DNA of 37,430 nt from Mariniblastus sp. (GCA_022447555.1 JAKVBF010000001.1:480408-517837); one strand, 5' to 3'. Shown: positions 28,079 to 37,260, counted from the first letter of the stretch. The notes: generated from the letters alone by a model not told the origin. Numbers and translations: made by a program.

Positions 28079-28336
28079 ATGCGAAGATTCCTGATTGCCG
28101 TAGCGGTCGCTTTCAGCGCCGTTTTTTTGGGCACACTCGTGGCTGAGCCCGCAGCAGCTCAAACCGGATTCTACCCTTACGTGATTGCTCGCCCCCAAGA
28201 CCGCGCAAAAATCCGGTCAACGCCTATCGAAAAACGCCCTTACCGACCGTTACATTTTTACGGCAACACCGTAAGGCGCAATTACTATCGGGCCGCCCCT
28301 CAAGTACGGCGCCCTAGCTCGAGCCGTCGCCGGTAA
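28079..28336 (+). CDS. Small secreted basic protein
   Basis: 85 residues of no recognised family. A clear signal peptide (about 1-27, ending AAA-Q) is followed by a 58-residue mature part with many Arg, Tyr and Pro residues and an SSSRRR end, so it is strongly basic. Small, basic, exported proteins of this kind are common in planctomycetes and most have no known role. Support for a real gene comes from the well-formed signal peptide and the terminator 30 bases after the stop. Confidence 0.7.
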   Translation: MRRFLIAVAVAFSAVFLGTLVAEPAAAQTGFYPYVIARPQDRAKIRSTPIEKRPYRPLHFYGNTVRRNYYRAAPQVRRPSSSRRR

Positions 28337-28365
28337 TCGTTCGTCAAAACTGACCCACAGCTAAC

Positions 28366-28396
28366 AAGCCTCGCTTAACTTTGGCGAGGTTCTTTT
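28366..28396 (+). terminator. Terminator after small secreted protein gene
   Basis: AGCCTCGC (28367-28374) pairs with GCGAGGTT (28384-28391), one G-T wobble, loop of nine, followed by CTTTT. It lies 30 bases after the stop at 28336. Confidence 0.65.
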
Positions 28397-28411
28397 GTGC
28401 GCCACTCACCA

Positions 28412-29857
28412 TCAACTCGCAGGGTCCGAAAGCTGAAGGCCAAAATAGTTGTGCAAAAACGCTTTACGATTCCCCTCACTATTTGCGTATTCGACCATTT
28501 TAAGCAATTTATGTTGATCGCGTTTCAGTTTGCGCTCCACCAAGATCGCATCGGTAAAACGGGGCGGGAGCTCTGTTTCAACGCTCAAGTTTAAAGGGTG
28601 CAGCGTTCCCCCAACCACGCCCCATCGCTCCATCATTGCCAGCGACGTTTCTAATCTTCGGTCGTGCTTTTGCTTGTGGTGTAATTTTTCCCGCAGCCAT
28701 TCGACCCCAAAAGAATTGATCTGTTCTAGATCGTTAATCAAAAAATCGTAAACCCGTTGATAAAACTGAGCGTCGGGATTGCTCCATCGCATGAATTCCA
28801 TTTGAGTCGCCAAATCTCGCTGGTCATATAAAAGTGAACATTCCGAGAGCAGGCCGTCTCGTCCAGCGCGTCCAATCTCTTGATAATACGACTCCAAAGA
28901 GCCTGGCAATTCCGCGTGCACCACAAATCGGATATCCTCCTTGTCGATCCCCATCCCAAAGGCGTTGGTAGCCAAAACCAGCTGGCCCGGCTGCCGCATG
29001 AACCGATCCTGTAAGGACCTTCTTGAATCCCGCGTTAAGTCACCGTGATAAACCAAGTGCGGGATGCCTTTTTCATGTAGCGAGTCACTAAACTGAATCA
29101 ACGTACGGATCAGTGTGAAATAGATAATCCCGCTACCTGCGATCCTCTGTATAACATCCAGCATCGCATTTAACTTGCGGTCATCATCCCAGACATGTTC
29201 GACCCTTAGTTCGAGATTGGGTCGCTCGATACCGTGATGAAACATCTTGACTTGGTCAGGCTGAAGGCCTAGTTGCAGCACGATATCCGCCTGAACCTCC
29301 GGGGTCGCGGTCGCCGTAAGGGCCAGCGTAGGGGGGCTGCCTAAAGACTCCCGAATCTCGCCAACTCGCGTGTAGTCCGGACGAAAATCGTGTCCCCACT
29401 CACTGATACAGTGCGCTTCATCAACGGCCAGAAGTTGTATCTCCCGCTTGGCAATCGCTGCCAAAAATTCTGGTTTTCGAAATCGCTCAGGCGTGACGTA
29501 CAACAAGTCGAATTGGCCGTTGGCAATTTGTTGATAACGATCTTCGCGATCGCGACGGCTCAGAGACGAATTCACAAACGTGGCGGATACACCTTTGGAA
29601 ACGAGCGAATCAACTTGATCCTTCATCAAGGCTATCAGAGGTGAAATCACCAGGGTGACACCCGGTCGCTCGGCAAGGACACCTCGCTGAGCCATTTGAA
29701 TTGCTGGAATTTGATAACAGAGGCTTTTCCCCATGCCTGTCGGCATGATCACCAGCGCATGCTCATTCGCCAAGACACGCTGAATGATTTCGGACTGCGT
29801 CCCTCGGAATTCAGTATGCCCAAAAACCTGTTTAAGGATACGGTGAGATTCGGACAT
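28412..29857 (-). CDS. recQ: RecQ-type DNA helicase lacking zinc cysteines
   Basis: 481 residues that should unwind DNA 3' to 5' with ATP. Walker A MPTGMGKS (38-45), DEAH (146-149), TATAT (181-185) and QEIGRAGRDG (326-335) are intact. After the helicase core comes an unusual stretch (about 355-450) and then YANSEGNRKAFLHNYFG, which resembles the start of the RecQ zinc-binding part. The first zinc cysteine is Asn463 and the protein ends ten residues past this motif, so the CxxCDxC cluster, the winged helix after it and HRDC are missing. No frame downstream restores them. Helicase activity is likely; DNA-substrate recognition must differ from E. coli RecQ. Confidence 0.92.
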   Translation of the reverse strand: MSESHRILKQVFGHTEFRGTQSEIIQRVLANEHALVIMPTGMGKSLCYQIPAIQMAQRGVLAERPGVTLVISPLIALMKDQVDSLVSKGVSATFVNSSLSRRDREDRYQQIANGQFDLLYVTPERFRKPEFLAAIAKREIQLLAVDEAHCISEWGHDFRPDYTRVGEIRESLGSPPTLALTATATPEVQADIVLQLGLQPDQVKMFHHGIERPNLELRVEHVWDDDRKLNAMLDVIQRIAGSGIIYFTLIRTLIQFSDSLHEKGIPHLVYHGDLTRDSRRSLQDRFMRQPGQLVLATNAFGMGIDKEDIRFVVHAELPGSLESYYQEIGRAGRDGLLSECSLLYDQRDLATQMEFMRWSNPDAQFYQRVYDFLINDLEQINSFGVEWLREKLHHKQKHDRRLETSLAMMERWGVVGGTLHPLNLSVETELPPRFTDAILVERKLKRDQHKLLKMVEYANSEGNRKAFLHNYFGLQLSDPAS

Positions 29858-30142
29858 CGGTTGTGAGAGCCGCGCTCGGCTCGTTCCGCAAAAGACAGTT
29901 GAATCGAAACGGCTCCGTTATCCTATGGCTTTTCATCAATCCCACAATCGCAAAACACCGGATTCGGTTTGCCCAAATGCCCGGGTTTGGAACTGGCTCG
30001 ATTTGGCTTATCCTGTTTGAGATGGCTAGCTGGCGACCGCCCGCATCGCCTCCAATACATGCATTACTTTTTTGGTTTCCAACATGGTCACAACGGGTTG
30101 GATGGATACTTGGAAAACGCTGACTTCCTCCTGTGAGTCCTG

Positions 30143-30943
30143 ATGAACGATCAAAACCCCGGAGCTCCGGAAGACGACCTGCTCGGCGAACATCGTGGTT
30201 CGAACGTCGAAGCTGAAACCAAGACTAGGCCGCATTCAGAGAGGTACTGGTTTAAACTGGCCCTGCTGGCATTGGTGATGGGTGCATCCGCCTCCTTGTT
30301 CCTGCTGTTTCGGGGGAGCCTGACTCTTGAAAATCTTGCCGCTCGCGAAGGCCATCTAAGGGAGTATTATCAAACCCACCCGCGGCTTGTACTGAGCTTG
30401 GCCTTTCTGATCTACGTGGGCGTCACCGGGCTCTCACTTCCTGGCGCCGCCCCGCTCTCGGTGGTTTACGCTTGGTATTTTGGTTTTTGGCGCGCCATGA
30501 TCTTAATCAGCTTTGCCTCGACTTTAGGGGCCACCTTGGCGTTTTTACTCAGCCGCTATCTGTTGCGTGATCTGATTCAAAGCCGATTTGGTGAACGACT
30601 CGTTTCATTTAATGCCAATCTTGAAAAGGAGGGTGCGTTTTACCTCTTCACACTGCGATTGATTCCCGCGGTGCCGTTTTTTGTAATCAATTTAGTGATG
30701 GGTCTGACACCAATGAAAACCCGAACCTTTTGGTGGGTCAGTCAGGTCGGAATGGTGGCGGGCACGGCTGTTTTTGTCTGGGCAGGCTCCTCTGTTCCCA
30801 GTCTAGAAGAGCTGGCAAGGAAAGGAGTTGCAGGACTGATCACGCCACAGCTATTTGCCGCATTTTTGCTGCTGGGAACGTTTCCCTTGATCGTTCGCAA
30901 GTCGGTCGATTATTTCCGGTCCAGCCGCTCTCAAGCCATTTAA
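30143..30943 (+). CDS. TVP38/TMEM64 (VTT-domain) membrane protein
   Basis: 266 residues. A charged cytoplasmic N-terminus (1-33) is followed by about six membrane segments. The VTT/SNARE-associated core runs about 75-215, with FLIYVGVTGLSLPGAAPLSV and FYLFTLRLIPAVPFFVINLVMG, the typical re-entrant motifs of the DedA/TVP38 superfamily. These proteins are thought to act as lipid scramblases or transporters. A mercuric-reductase-like flavoprotein follows 425 bases later on the same strand, a pairing known from other bacteria. The start ATG 30143 has no strong ribosome site. Confidence 0.9.
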   Translation: MNDQNPGAPEDDLLGEHRGSNVEAETKTRPHSERYWFKLALLALVMGASASLFLLFRGSLTLENLAAREGHLREYYQTHPRLVLSLAFLIYVGVTGLSLPGAAPLSVVYAWYFGFWRAMILISFASTLGATLAFLLSRYLLRDLIQSRFGERLVSFNANLEKEGAFYLFTLRLIPAVPFFVINLVMGLTPMKTRTFWWVSQVGMVAGTAVFVWAGSSVPSLEELARKGVAGLITPQLFAAFLLLGTFPLIVRKSVDYFRSSRSQAI

Positions 30944-31065
30944 CTGATTGCCATACGACCGGCTATTTACAGCCACCATTTACAGCTATTAACCGCTGAT
31001 TGACAATGCATTATTGAGAACCCGTCGTCAGGCTTTTTGGTCCAATGCCGTTCAGGTGAATCGAT

Positions 31066-31254
31066 ATGAAGAAATGGAAGATAATCGTTTGGTGTATTGC
31101 CGGGCTTGCAGCTCTGCTGACACTCCCTGTGCTGTACATTCTGGTCGCCATGCAACTGGACCCGGAACCTGACTCGTTTAATCGCGGCGACGAAACGCCC
31201 TTCGGTGGTGGATTGGGCCAGCTCACCACCGAAGTCCAGCCCTGGAAATTATAG
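31066..31254 (+). CDS. 62-residue single-pass membrane protein
   Basis: No recognised family. A short basic start (MKKWK), one hydrophobic helix (about 6-29) and a 33-residue Gly/Asp/Glu-rich tail fit a small bitopic membrane protein with the tail outside. AGGTG lies about ten bases before ATG 31066. It sits on the same strand between the TVP38-like gene and the flavoprotein, which supports a real gene and possible partnership. Its size leaves some doubt. Confidence 0.6.
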   Translation: MKKWKIIVWCIAGLAALLTLPVLYILVAMQLDPEPDSFNRGDETPFGGGLGQLTTEVQPWKL

Positions 31255-31367
31255 TGCGGTCTGAAACTGCGTGCGGCTACGCTCACTCGAAAAGCCGGAG
31301 CCTGGGACTGCAGGAGCAGGTTTTTCTCCGATCCCATTACCCTTGGAACCTCTCATAACGGTGCTCG

Positions 31368-32924
31368 ATGTCCGATTTTATCCAGCTGCAGCCATTTGAT
31401 GAACACAATGCTGAACTCGGTAAACAGGTTCACCCTCCAAACTGGCAAAACCCTGAGGGCAAAGGACCTTACCAATTGATCGTTGTGGGTGCAGGCACCG
31501 CCGGCTTGGTCACTGCAGCCGGTGCGGCCGGACTCGGTGCGCGGGTTGCCCTCATCGAACGCGAGCTGATGGGTGGCGACTGCCTGAATGTCGGTTGTGT
31601 TCCATCCAAAGGGTTGATTCGCGCCGCGCGCGCGGCAGCTCAGGTTAAAGGTTCGGACAAGTTTGGTGTTCGGATTGACGGTGAGGTCACGTTAGATTTT
31701 GCGACCGCCATGCAGCGCATGCGACGATTGCGGGCTAAAATCAGTCCGGCTGATTCCGCTGAGCGATTTACCGAGTTAGGAGTCGATGTCTATTTCGGAC
31801 AGGCTCGTTTCAAAAGCGGTCATGAAATCGACGTGATTAGCAAAGGCGGTCACCTTCAGACACTCAGCTTTAGGAAGGCTGTGATCGCCACAGGAACCCG
31901 GGCTGCGGTGCCATCGATTCCCGGCCTCGCGGACATCCCTTATCTGACTAATGAAACTGTTTTTTCTCTGACCGAATTACCTCCACGGATAGGAGTGATT
32001 GGGGGTGGACCCATTGGGGTTGAGTTGGCTCAAGCATTTGCCCGGTTTGGAAGCCAAGTCACGCTCTTTGAAAGCGCGGATCACATCCTGGGCCGCGAAG
32101 ACGCGGATGCAGCGAAAATCGTCGATCGTCAACTGAGGGCAGATGGAGTCGATGTCTTCGCTGCCAATCACATTGATGGATTAAGATCGACAGCGGATGG
32201 ATGTGTCAGGATAACTGGCACCTCGCAAAATGCTCCCTATGATGTTTGTGTAGACAAGGTCTTAGTAGCCACCGGTCGCACCCCAAATACGACCGGCTTG
32301 AATCTCAAAGCAGCCGGAGTGGAATACGACTCGGACGGAGTCCGTGTCGACGATCAACTGTGCACGAGTCAGCCCCGTATTTTTGCGGCCGGTGATGTCG
32401 CCTCCAAATACAAATTCACTCACGCCGCCGACTTCATGGCGCGCATCGTTATTCAAAACGCACTGTTTCGACTAGGCCCTTTTGGGAGCCGGCGGGCCAG
32501 CCGGCTATTAATCCCTTGGGCCACCTACACCAGCCCTGAAGTTGCTCACGTTGGAATGTACGAGCATGAAGCTCAGCAGCAAGGCCTAGCGATCGACACC
32601 TACGTCCAGCAATTGACCGAGAATGATCGGGCGATATTGGACGCAACAGAAGATGGCTTCATCAAGGTGCATGTCAAACGAGGCACTGACAAAATTGTCG
32701 GGGCGACGATCGTCGCGGAAAACGCGGGCGACATGATCTCGGAATTAACGCTTGCGATCCAAAACGGGATCGGGCTGGGGAAAGTTGGTGCCACAATTCA
32801 CCCTTACCCGACCCAAGCCGATGCCATCCGGCGGCTGGGAGATCAATACAACAAAACCCGACTGACCCCGCTTACCACTCGGTTATTGCGAATGTTGATG
32901 CGATACAACGTCGGCCCTTCCTGA
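31368..32924 (+). CDS. Mercuric-reductase-like FAD disulfide oxidoreductase
   Basis: 518 residues of the pyridine nucleotide-disulfide oxidoreductase class I. The FAD motif is GAGTAG (41-46). The redox-active disulfide is C72/C77 (GGDCLNVGCVPSKG), the NAD(P)H motif is GGGPIG, and the second FAD motif is FAAGDVA. The dimerisation domain ends with IHPYPTQAD, whose histidine is the catalytic base. The N-terminal metal-binding domain and the C-terminal cysteine pair of true MerA are absent, so mercury reduction is unlikely. It may reduce another thiol or quinone. It follows the TVP38-like gene and ends 16 bases from the convergent kinase gene. Confidence 0.92.
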   Translation: MSDFIQLQPFDEHNAELGKQVHPPNWQNPEGKGPYQLIVVGAGTAGLVTAAGAAGLGARVALIERELMGGDCLNVGCVPSKGLIRAARAAAQVKGSDKFGVRIDGEVTLDFATAMQRMRRLRAKISPADSAERFTELGVDVYFGQARFKSGHEIDVISKGGHLQTLSFRKAVIATGTRAAVPSIPGLADIPYLTNETVFSLTELPPRIGVIGGGPIGVELAQAFARFGSQVTLFESADHILGREDADAAKIVDRQLRADGVDVFAANHIDGLRSTADGCVRITGTSQNAPYDVCVDKVLVATGRTPNTTGLNLKAAGVEYDSDGVRVDDQLCTSQPRIFAAGDVASKYKFTHAADFMARIVIQNALFRLGPFGSRRASRLLIPWATYTSPEVAHVGMYEHEAQQQGLAIDTYVQQLTENDRAILDATEDGFIKVHVKRGTDKIVGATIVAENAGDMISELTLAIQNGIGLGKVGATIHPYPTQADAIRRLGDQYNKTRLTPLTTRLLRMLMRYNVGPS

Positions 32925-32940
32925 GCGGGCTCTCCCAGTA

Positions 32941-35109
32941 TCACACTTGATTCTGGCCACGGCCGGCTCGCAGCAAATACATCAAACCCTGTTCATTCGG
33001 GATGAGCCAAATGCGGGCGCCGTAAATTTCGGCATCGGTTTCATCAATGAACTCCAGATGCTCCTGCAGCGATTCGACCGCACGATTGAAGTAGGGCGTT
33101 TCGTCCACCACACTCTTAGAAACCGCCTCTTCGTCAATGTGACCCAACTGACTGCGTATCATGACATGATGGATATCACACGCGACCACGATTTCTGATG
33201 CCGTTGTGTGTTTACTCATCTGACGGCGAAGCAACCGATCAATATCACAATCGATTAACACAGCGCCAAAAGGCTCTTCGGTGTTGCTGTCATATACGGG
33301 AACGGCAGCGACTAGGTGAACCTCTTCGTCTCCAAAATAACCGTCATTCGGCCCACACTGGGCATCACAAACCAGTGAAGTCAGTACCTCTTCCGGCTTT
33401 TGTTGCATGACCTGTTTGAAAAACGCGTTGGTTTTCACCCGGCGCAATCGGCTTCGCGGCACACCTCGGATTGTTGAAAACTCAGAGGAATGTCGTTCGA
33501 CCCGAACGATTTCCGTGCAAATTTCACCCTCAATTTTGCAGTAGGCCACCGCTTTGAAGTCGGCGTTGGCGGTCAGCAAACCACGATAGATCGTCGTCAG
33601 ACGGTCTCGCCAAACTGCTAATTCTTGCTCCGTGGCAGCAGTGATCAATTCTTGAATCGGTGGCAAACAAGCCATGAATCGAGAGTTGGTTTCCAGGTCC
33701 CTCACCGACGATTGGAGATCCGCCCTAAGCTCGCGGCCTTCCATTCGCAAGTGCTCATACCGACTCTTTTTTTCGCTTTGGCCTGCCATCCACAACTCAA
33801 CCGCCTCTGCCAAGCGAGCAACCTGCTCGTACCGCATATAGCTTTTAAAGGCCATCGCCTTAACGCAAATTGCCTCCAACTCTCTCGGGACATTACGAGC
33901 CAATTCCCCTGGCTCGGGAGAGCGTTTCTCTGCGATGGCCTTTAGGACCTGCTTGATATTTGCTTTTTCTTTTTCGCCGCTGCCCTCATGCGGCGCACAG
34001 CCGGTCAAGATCGAGAATAGAATCGCCCCCAAACCATAGATATCCGTTCGCTCATCGACATGGTCTAAATCGCCAGAAGCCTGCTCGGGGGCCATGTACA
34101 AGGGCGTTCCAACCACTTCACCATCTACGGTCTGCGACAGCGCTGGCTCGCTGCCCCCGTTGTCCCATGAGAGTTGACTGGCCAGTTCGCTGTCTTCTGA
34201 TATTTTAGCCAGCCCCCAATCGAGCACGATCACCTGGCCAAAATTGTCCAAGGCTACATTTTCGGGTTTCAGGTCTCGATGAATCACACCTCGGGAATGC
34301 GCGTAGGCGATTGCTTGGCAAATGTCTAAGAAAGCGCTGAGCAGGCGGTGCAACCCAAGACCGCCGTCATCTCCAGCTTCCAATCGAATTCGTTCGTGAT
34401 GTTCAATGATCGCGTCGGCTAAGGTTCGTTTACCAACAAACCGCATCACATAAAATGGTTCGCCGGTATTTTTATCCAAACCGTACTGGTATAGCGGGAC
34501 GATGGCTGGGTGCTCTAACATCCCTGTAATCTCAGCCTCTCGACGGAATCTTTGCCAGGCTTTATCCGACTGAAGCGCTTCCTTGTTGAGCTCCTTGATC
34601 GCCACATTTCTTTTAAGTCGCTCATCCCGCGCGAGCCAAACATTCCCCAGTCCGCCTTTGCCTAAGGGACGAATCACTGTGAATCGCGACTCCCCAGCCC
34701 TCAAACCACTCACCGGCTCGTAGCCTGCTGATCCCTCTGCCACCATTTGCCGGCCCCACGAGCCGGCGGTGTCGAGCTGACCATCCAGCGTTTCATTCAT
34801 CCGGCCTTCCCGGCCCAACGTCTTACCGGGCTCGGGTAAATTCACCGAGCTCCTCTGGGCTCCCTCGATCGAGGCTTGTAATCGCCGCTTAGCTTCGTCG
34901 GTGAGCCCCGGCCCAATCGTCTCGTCACCCGTTTCGGCGAGGGTAGCCATCTCCACTACCGAATCGTGGATCTTGTTGGAAAGTCGGGCAAATGACTCCG
35001 CCTCTTTGCTGTCACTCAAATTCTTTTCTAGCGCCTTCAACTCAGCATCACTTAGAGAGTGGTGAAGCGATTTTGTTACCAGCTCGGATGCTTTGCGATC
35101 ATTCAGCAT
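32941..35109 (-). CDS. Ser/Thr kinase with Cache-like C-terminal sensor
   Basis: 722 residues from ATG 35109; an ATG at 35130 would add seven. About the first 60 residues are a helical segment resembling the anti-sigma-type N-termini found beside ECF factors. The Hanks-type kinase domain (about 143-445) has a glycine loop LGKGGLGNVW, K172 (VAIK), catalytic D279 (HRDLKPEN), D297 in DWG (not DFG) and GTPLYMAPEQ. The C-terminal 230 residues look like a PDC/Cache ligand-binding domain (VAAVPVYD, then FGAVLIDCDIDRLL), usually extracellular. I see no membrane segment, so the sensor would be cytoplasmic. The start overlaps the sigma factor's end by 11 bases, which indicates translational coupling. 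Confidence 0.92.
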   Translation of the reverse strand: MLNDRKASELVTKSLHHSLSDAELKALEKNLSDSKEAESFARLSNKIHDSVVEMATLAETGDETIGPGLTDEAKRRLQASIEGAQRSSVNLPEPGKTLGREGRMNETLDGQLDTAGSWGRQMVAEGSAGYEPVSGLRAGESRFTVIRPLGKGGLGNVWLARDERLKRNVAIKELNKEALQSDKAWQRFRREAEITGMLEHPAIVPLYQYGLDKNTGEPFYVMRFVGKRTLADAIIEHHERIRLEAGDDGGLGLHRLLSAFLDICQAIAYAHSRGVIHRDLKPENVALDNFGQVIVLDWGLAKISEDSELASQLSWDNGGSEPALSQTVDGEVVGTPLYMAPEQASGDLDHVDERTDIYGLGAILFSILTGCAPHEGSGEKEKANIKQVLKAIAEKRSPEPGELARNVPRELEAICVKAMAFKSYMRYEQVARLAEAVELWMAGQSEKKSRYEHLRMEGRELRADLQSSVRDLETNSRFMACLPPIQELITAATEQELAVWRDRLTTIYRGLLTANADFKAVAYCKIEGEICTEIVRVERHSSEFSTIRGVPRSRLRRVKTNAFFKQVMQQKPEEVLTSLVCDAQCGPNDGYFGDEEVHLVAAVPVYDSNTEEPFGAVLIDCDIDRLLRRQMSKHTTASEIVVACDIHHVMIRSQLGHIDEEAVSKSVVDETPYFNRAVESLQEHLEFIDETDAEIYGARIWLIPNEQGLMYLLRAGRGQNQV

Positions 35110-35716
35110 GGCCCGTTTTTTCCTTATCATTCAACCACTTGGACTCAACACATTTAGCCAACGCGAGCCTAGCCCTATGCATTCGAACCCACAGATTAGA
35201 GGGCGTGATGTCCAATTCCTTACAAATTTCTTCGGAATCTTTTTCATCCATAACACTTTTCTGAAAGACATCCCGCTGAGTGTGCGGCAACTTTTCGAGG
35301 CAACCCTCGACAACCTGCCGAAACTCGACCTCTCGAATGTGGTCATCCGGCTGAGGCGACCAGCGAAACGCACCCGTTTTCCAGTTTCCTTGTGCGTCAA
35401 ACAGCTGTGATGTGGGGTCGTTTTCGTCCACATAAGAACCAGCCCGTTCATACCGATTTCGCTGACGAACGTGGTCAATGATTTTTCGTTTAAGGATGCC
35501 TAGCAACCACCCGCGCTGACTCCCTGTGCCAGCGTATTGATGAGCGTAGCGAATGCCCGCCAAAAATGTCTCTTGGACCACTTCTTCGGCGGCGTTTCCA
35601 TCACGCAACCGTGAATAAGCGTACCGATAGAGATAGTCCCCGTATTGATCAATCCATTGCTCCGGAGGGATCGCGGTTGCTTCTAGGTCAGCGGCAGTCG
35701 ATGGGTCGTTAGCCAT
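35099..35716 (-). CDS. ECF-type RNA polymerase sigma factor
   Basis: 205 residues. Region sigma-2 (about 25-90) has YLYRYAYSRLRD, EEVVQETFLAGI and RGWLLGILKRKIIDHVR, and region sigma-4 (about 133-190) ends with a helix-turn-helix (SEEICKELDITPSNLWVRMHR). The linker of about 40 residues is long for the class. The frame extends to 35767, but the ATG at 35716 gives the usual family start; no strong ribosome site is present. It overlaps the kinase gene, so the kinase, probably through phosphorylation or its N-terminal domain, is its likely regulator in place of a membrane anti-sigma factor. Confidence 0.92.
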   Translation of the reverse strand: MANDPSTAADLEATAIPPEQWIDQYGDYLYRYAYSRLRDGNAAEEVVQETFLAGIRYAHQYAGTGSQRGWLLGILKRKIIDHVRQRNRYERAGSYVDENDPTSQLFDAQGNWKTGAFRWSPQPDDHIREVEFRQVVEGCLEKLPHTQRDVFQKSVMDEKDSEEICKELDITPSNLWVRMHRARLALAKCVESKWLNDKEKTGHAE

Positions 35717-35961
35717 GTAAAAAATTACTTTTCGAGTTAAGCCCCGCCACCTTCTACGATCTGACAACGTTGCTGGGCCTTTGAAAGCTCTCCGATTTTA
35801 ACGGTTCAAAACATAATACTCCAGTCTCGTTGGCCGAAGCAGTCTTTCTTTCGACGGGGCACACACCCCTCTATTCGACCGAAGCTGGATCGAGGTGACT
35901 TAAAGCTCGAGCCTAGTAGACACTCTGTAAAACCGCCGCACCGGGAACCCGCCACCAACGC

Positions 35962-37260
35962 TCATTCGTTCAGGGATTCCCACCCAACTGGCTGGGTCCA
36001 CGCCTGTTTTTTCTGACCCTTGAACGACGGATTGTTGTGGCCTGCACTAGACGTGATAACTGCTCTCACAAACAATTCGTCACCCGTCAGGGAGTAGGTT
36101 GCTGAAGGGCCGCTTGTCGTCGACAAAACTTTGCCAATGTCAGGAGAGTAGATCCGTGTCGTACGAACTTCTTCATTGTTTTTGTCCCGGCGAATACTCG
36201 ATGTTTGGTCATAATTTTTTAAGGTGCCAATAAACTGGATCGTGTACTCTTCCGACGACTCGGGCGTCACTTCGATGTGTATCTTTTGCTTCGACTTATC
36301 GAATTCAACGCGGTCTAAACCCACCCCGCTGGACGCATAGAAATCACCCGCGTTAATCGATTGCAGAATCATGCTGGGTGTCAGCTTGTCAGCGCGGACC
36401 ATGACCCAGCCACGCCCTGGCTGGCTGGTGTTTGCTCCGTGGTAGTGGTGAGAGTCATCTGTGGCCAGCCCGAACAGGGGTGGTTTTTTTAGGCGATCTA
36501 GACGAAGCGTATTGGCAATGTCCCACATTCGCTCGATGGGGGGATGTTGGGCATCTCCCAACTGGTTCACACCTGGATGTCCATTGTAAACCTCGAAAAA
36601 TCGTTCTTCCGTAACGAATGCCAAATCTTCTGCCGTGACGGCCCAGCCAAAATTTGGATGATTTAGATGGACCAGAATCTCTTGGCCTGTCTCCCGCGAT
36701 TGCTCCATGGCAGCGCGTAAGTTATTCGCGATCGCCTCGCGGACCGTCGCACCCCCTACGGGGCGCAACAGCTCTGTGAGGTTGGTGGCGTTCATGTGAA
36801 CAGGCAAGCCTCCCACCGAGTCGCTAATTTCTTCTCCCGCCATCAATAAAAAACGCCCTGGCTGCTCCAGCTGGCCTCGGTACTCCGCCAATGGCTGAAG
36901 GCGAACCTCTGACGCGCCCCCTGCGGTTTGCCGAACCTCTACTTGGTCCGCAAACGCTGCGCGATACTTGTTCATCACCTCTTCGCCACCTCGTATTTCC
37001 ACCGTTTTGATCGGCATCCACCGCTGCCCCCGGCTGAGAATGTTATGATCTGTCATGACCAAGAAGTGGTAACCGCGATCGGCATACCACTTTGAGATCA
37101 TCTCCGGAAAATCATTACCATCACTCCATAGTGAATGAGTGTGCAAGTTACCTTTATACCAGCCCGAGCGAACGGGTGATTGGGCCCGCAGGCTCCCCCA
37201 GCCCAGTCCTAAAATCACAGAAGCTAACAGGAGTCGAATGAATAATTTTTGCGATGTCAT
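35962..37260 (-). CDS. Secreted PHP-domain metallohydrolase (CehA/McbA-like)
   Basis: 432 residues with a signal peptide (about 1-26). The PHP fold follows directly: H40/H42 (LHTHS), D47, D71/H72 (TDHN), an acidic GEEIS, LNHPNFGW and the closing ATDDSHH give the metal ligands. A C-terminal beta domain of about 120 residues (FASSGVGLDRVEF onwards) is typical of CehA/McbA-like proteins, some of which hydrolyse phosphoesters or carbamates. The substrate here is unknown. An upstream in-frame ATG at 37317 is less likely because ATG 37260 begins the signal peptide. It is transcribed alone. Confidence 0.88.
   Translation of the reverse strand: MTSQKLFIRLLLASVILGLGWGSLRAQSPVRSGWYKGNLHTHSLWSDGNDFPEMISKWYADRGYHFLVMTDHNILSRGQRWMPIKTVEIRGGEEVMNKYRAAFADQVEVRQTAGGASEVRLQPLAEYRGQLEQPGRFLLMAGEEISDSVGGLPVHMNATNLTELLRPVGGATVREAIANNLRAAMEQSRETGQEILVHLNHPNFGWAVTAEDLAFVTEERFFEVYNGHPGVNQLGDAQHPPIERMWDIANTLRLDRLKKPPLFGLATDDSHHYHGANTSQPGRGWVMVRADKLTPSMILQSINAGDFYASSGVGLDRVEFDKSKQKIHIEVTPESSEEYTIQFIGTLKNYDQTSSIRRDKNNEEVRTTRIYSPDIGKVLSTTSGPSATYSLTGDELFVRAVITSSAGHNNPSFKGQKKQAWTQPVGWESLNE

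Noticed and set aside
29863-30123. 86-codon plus-strand frame between recQ and the TVP38-like gene
   Set aside because: No family resemblance, no ribosome site, Trp- and Arg-rich translation typical of chance frames.
30026-30235. 69-codon minus-strand frame overlapping the TVP38-like start
   Set aside because: Its end reads like a plausible protein C-terminus, but the rest is the reverse of a well-supported gene and I cannot link it to a family.
31368-32924. Mercuric reductase (MerA) and mercury resistance
   Set aside because: The N-terminal heavy-metal domain and the C-terminal cysteine pair are missing and no mer genes are nearby.
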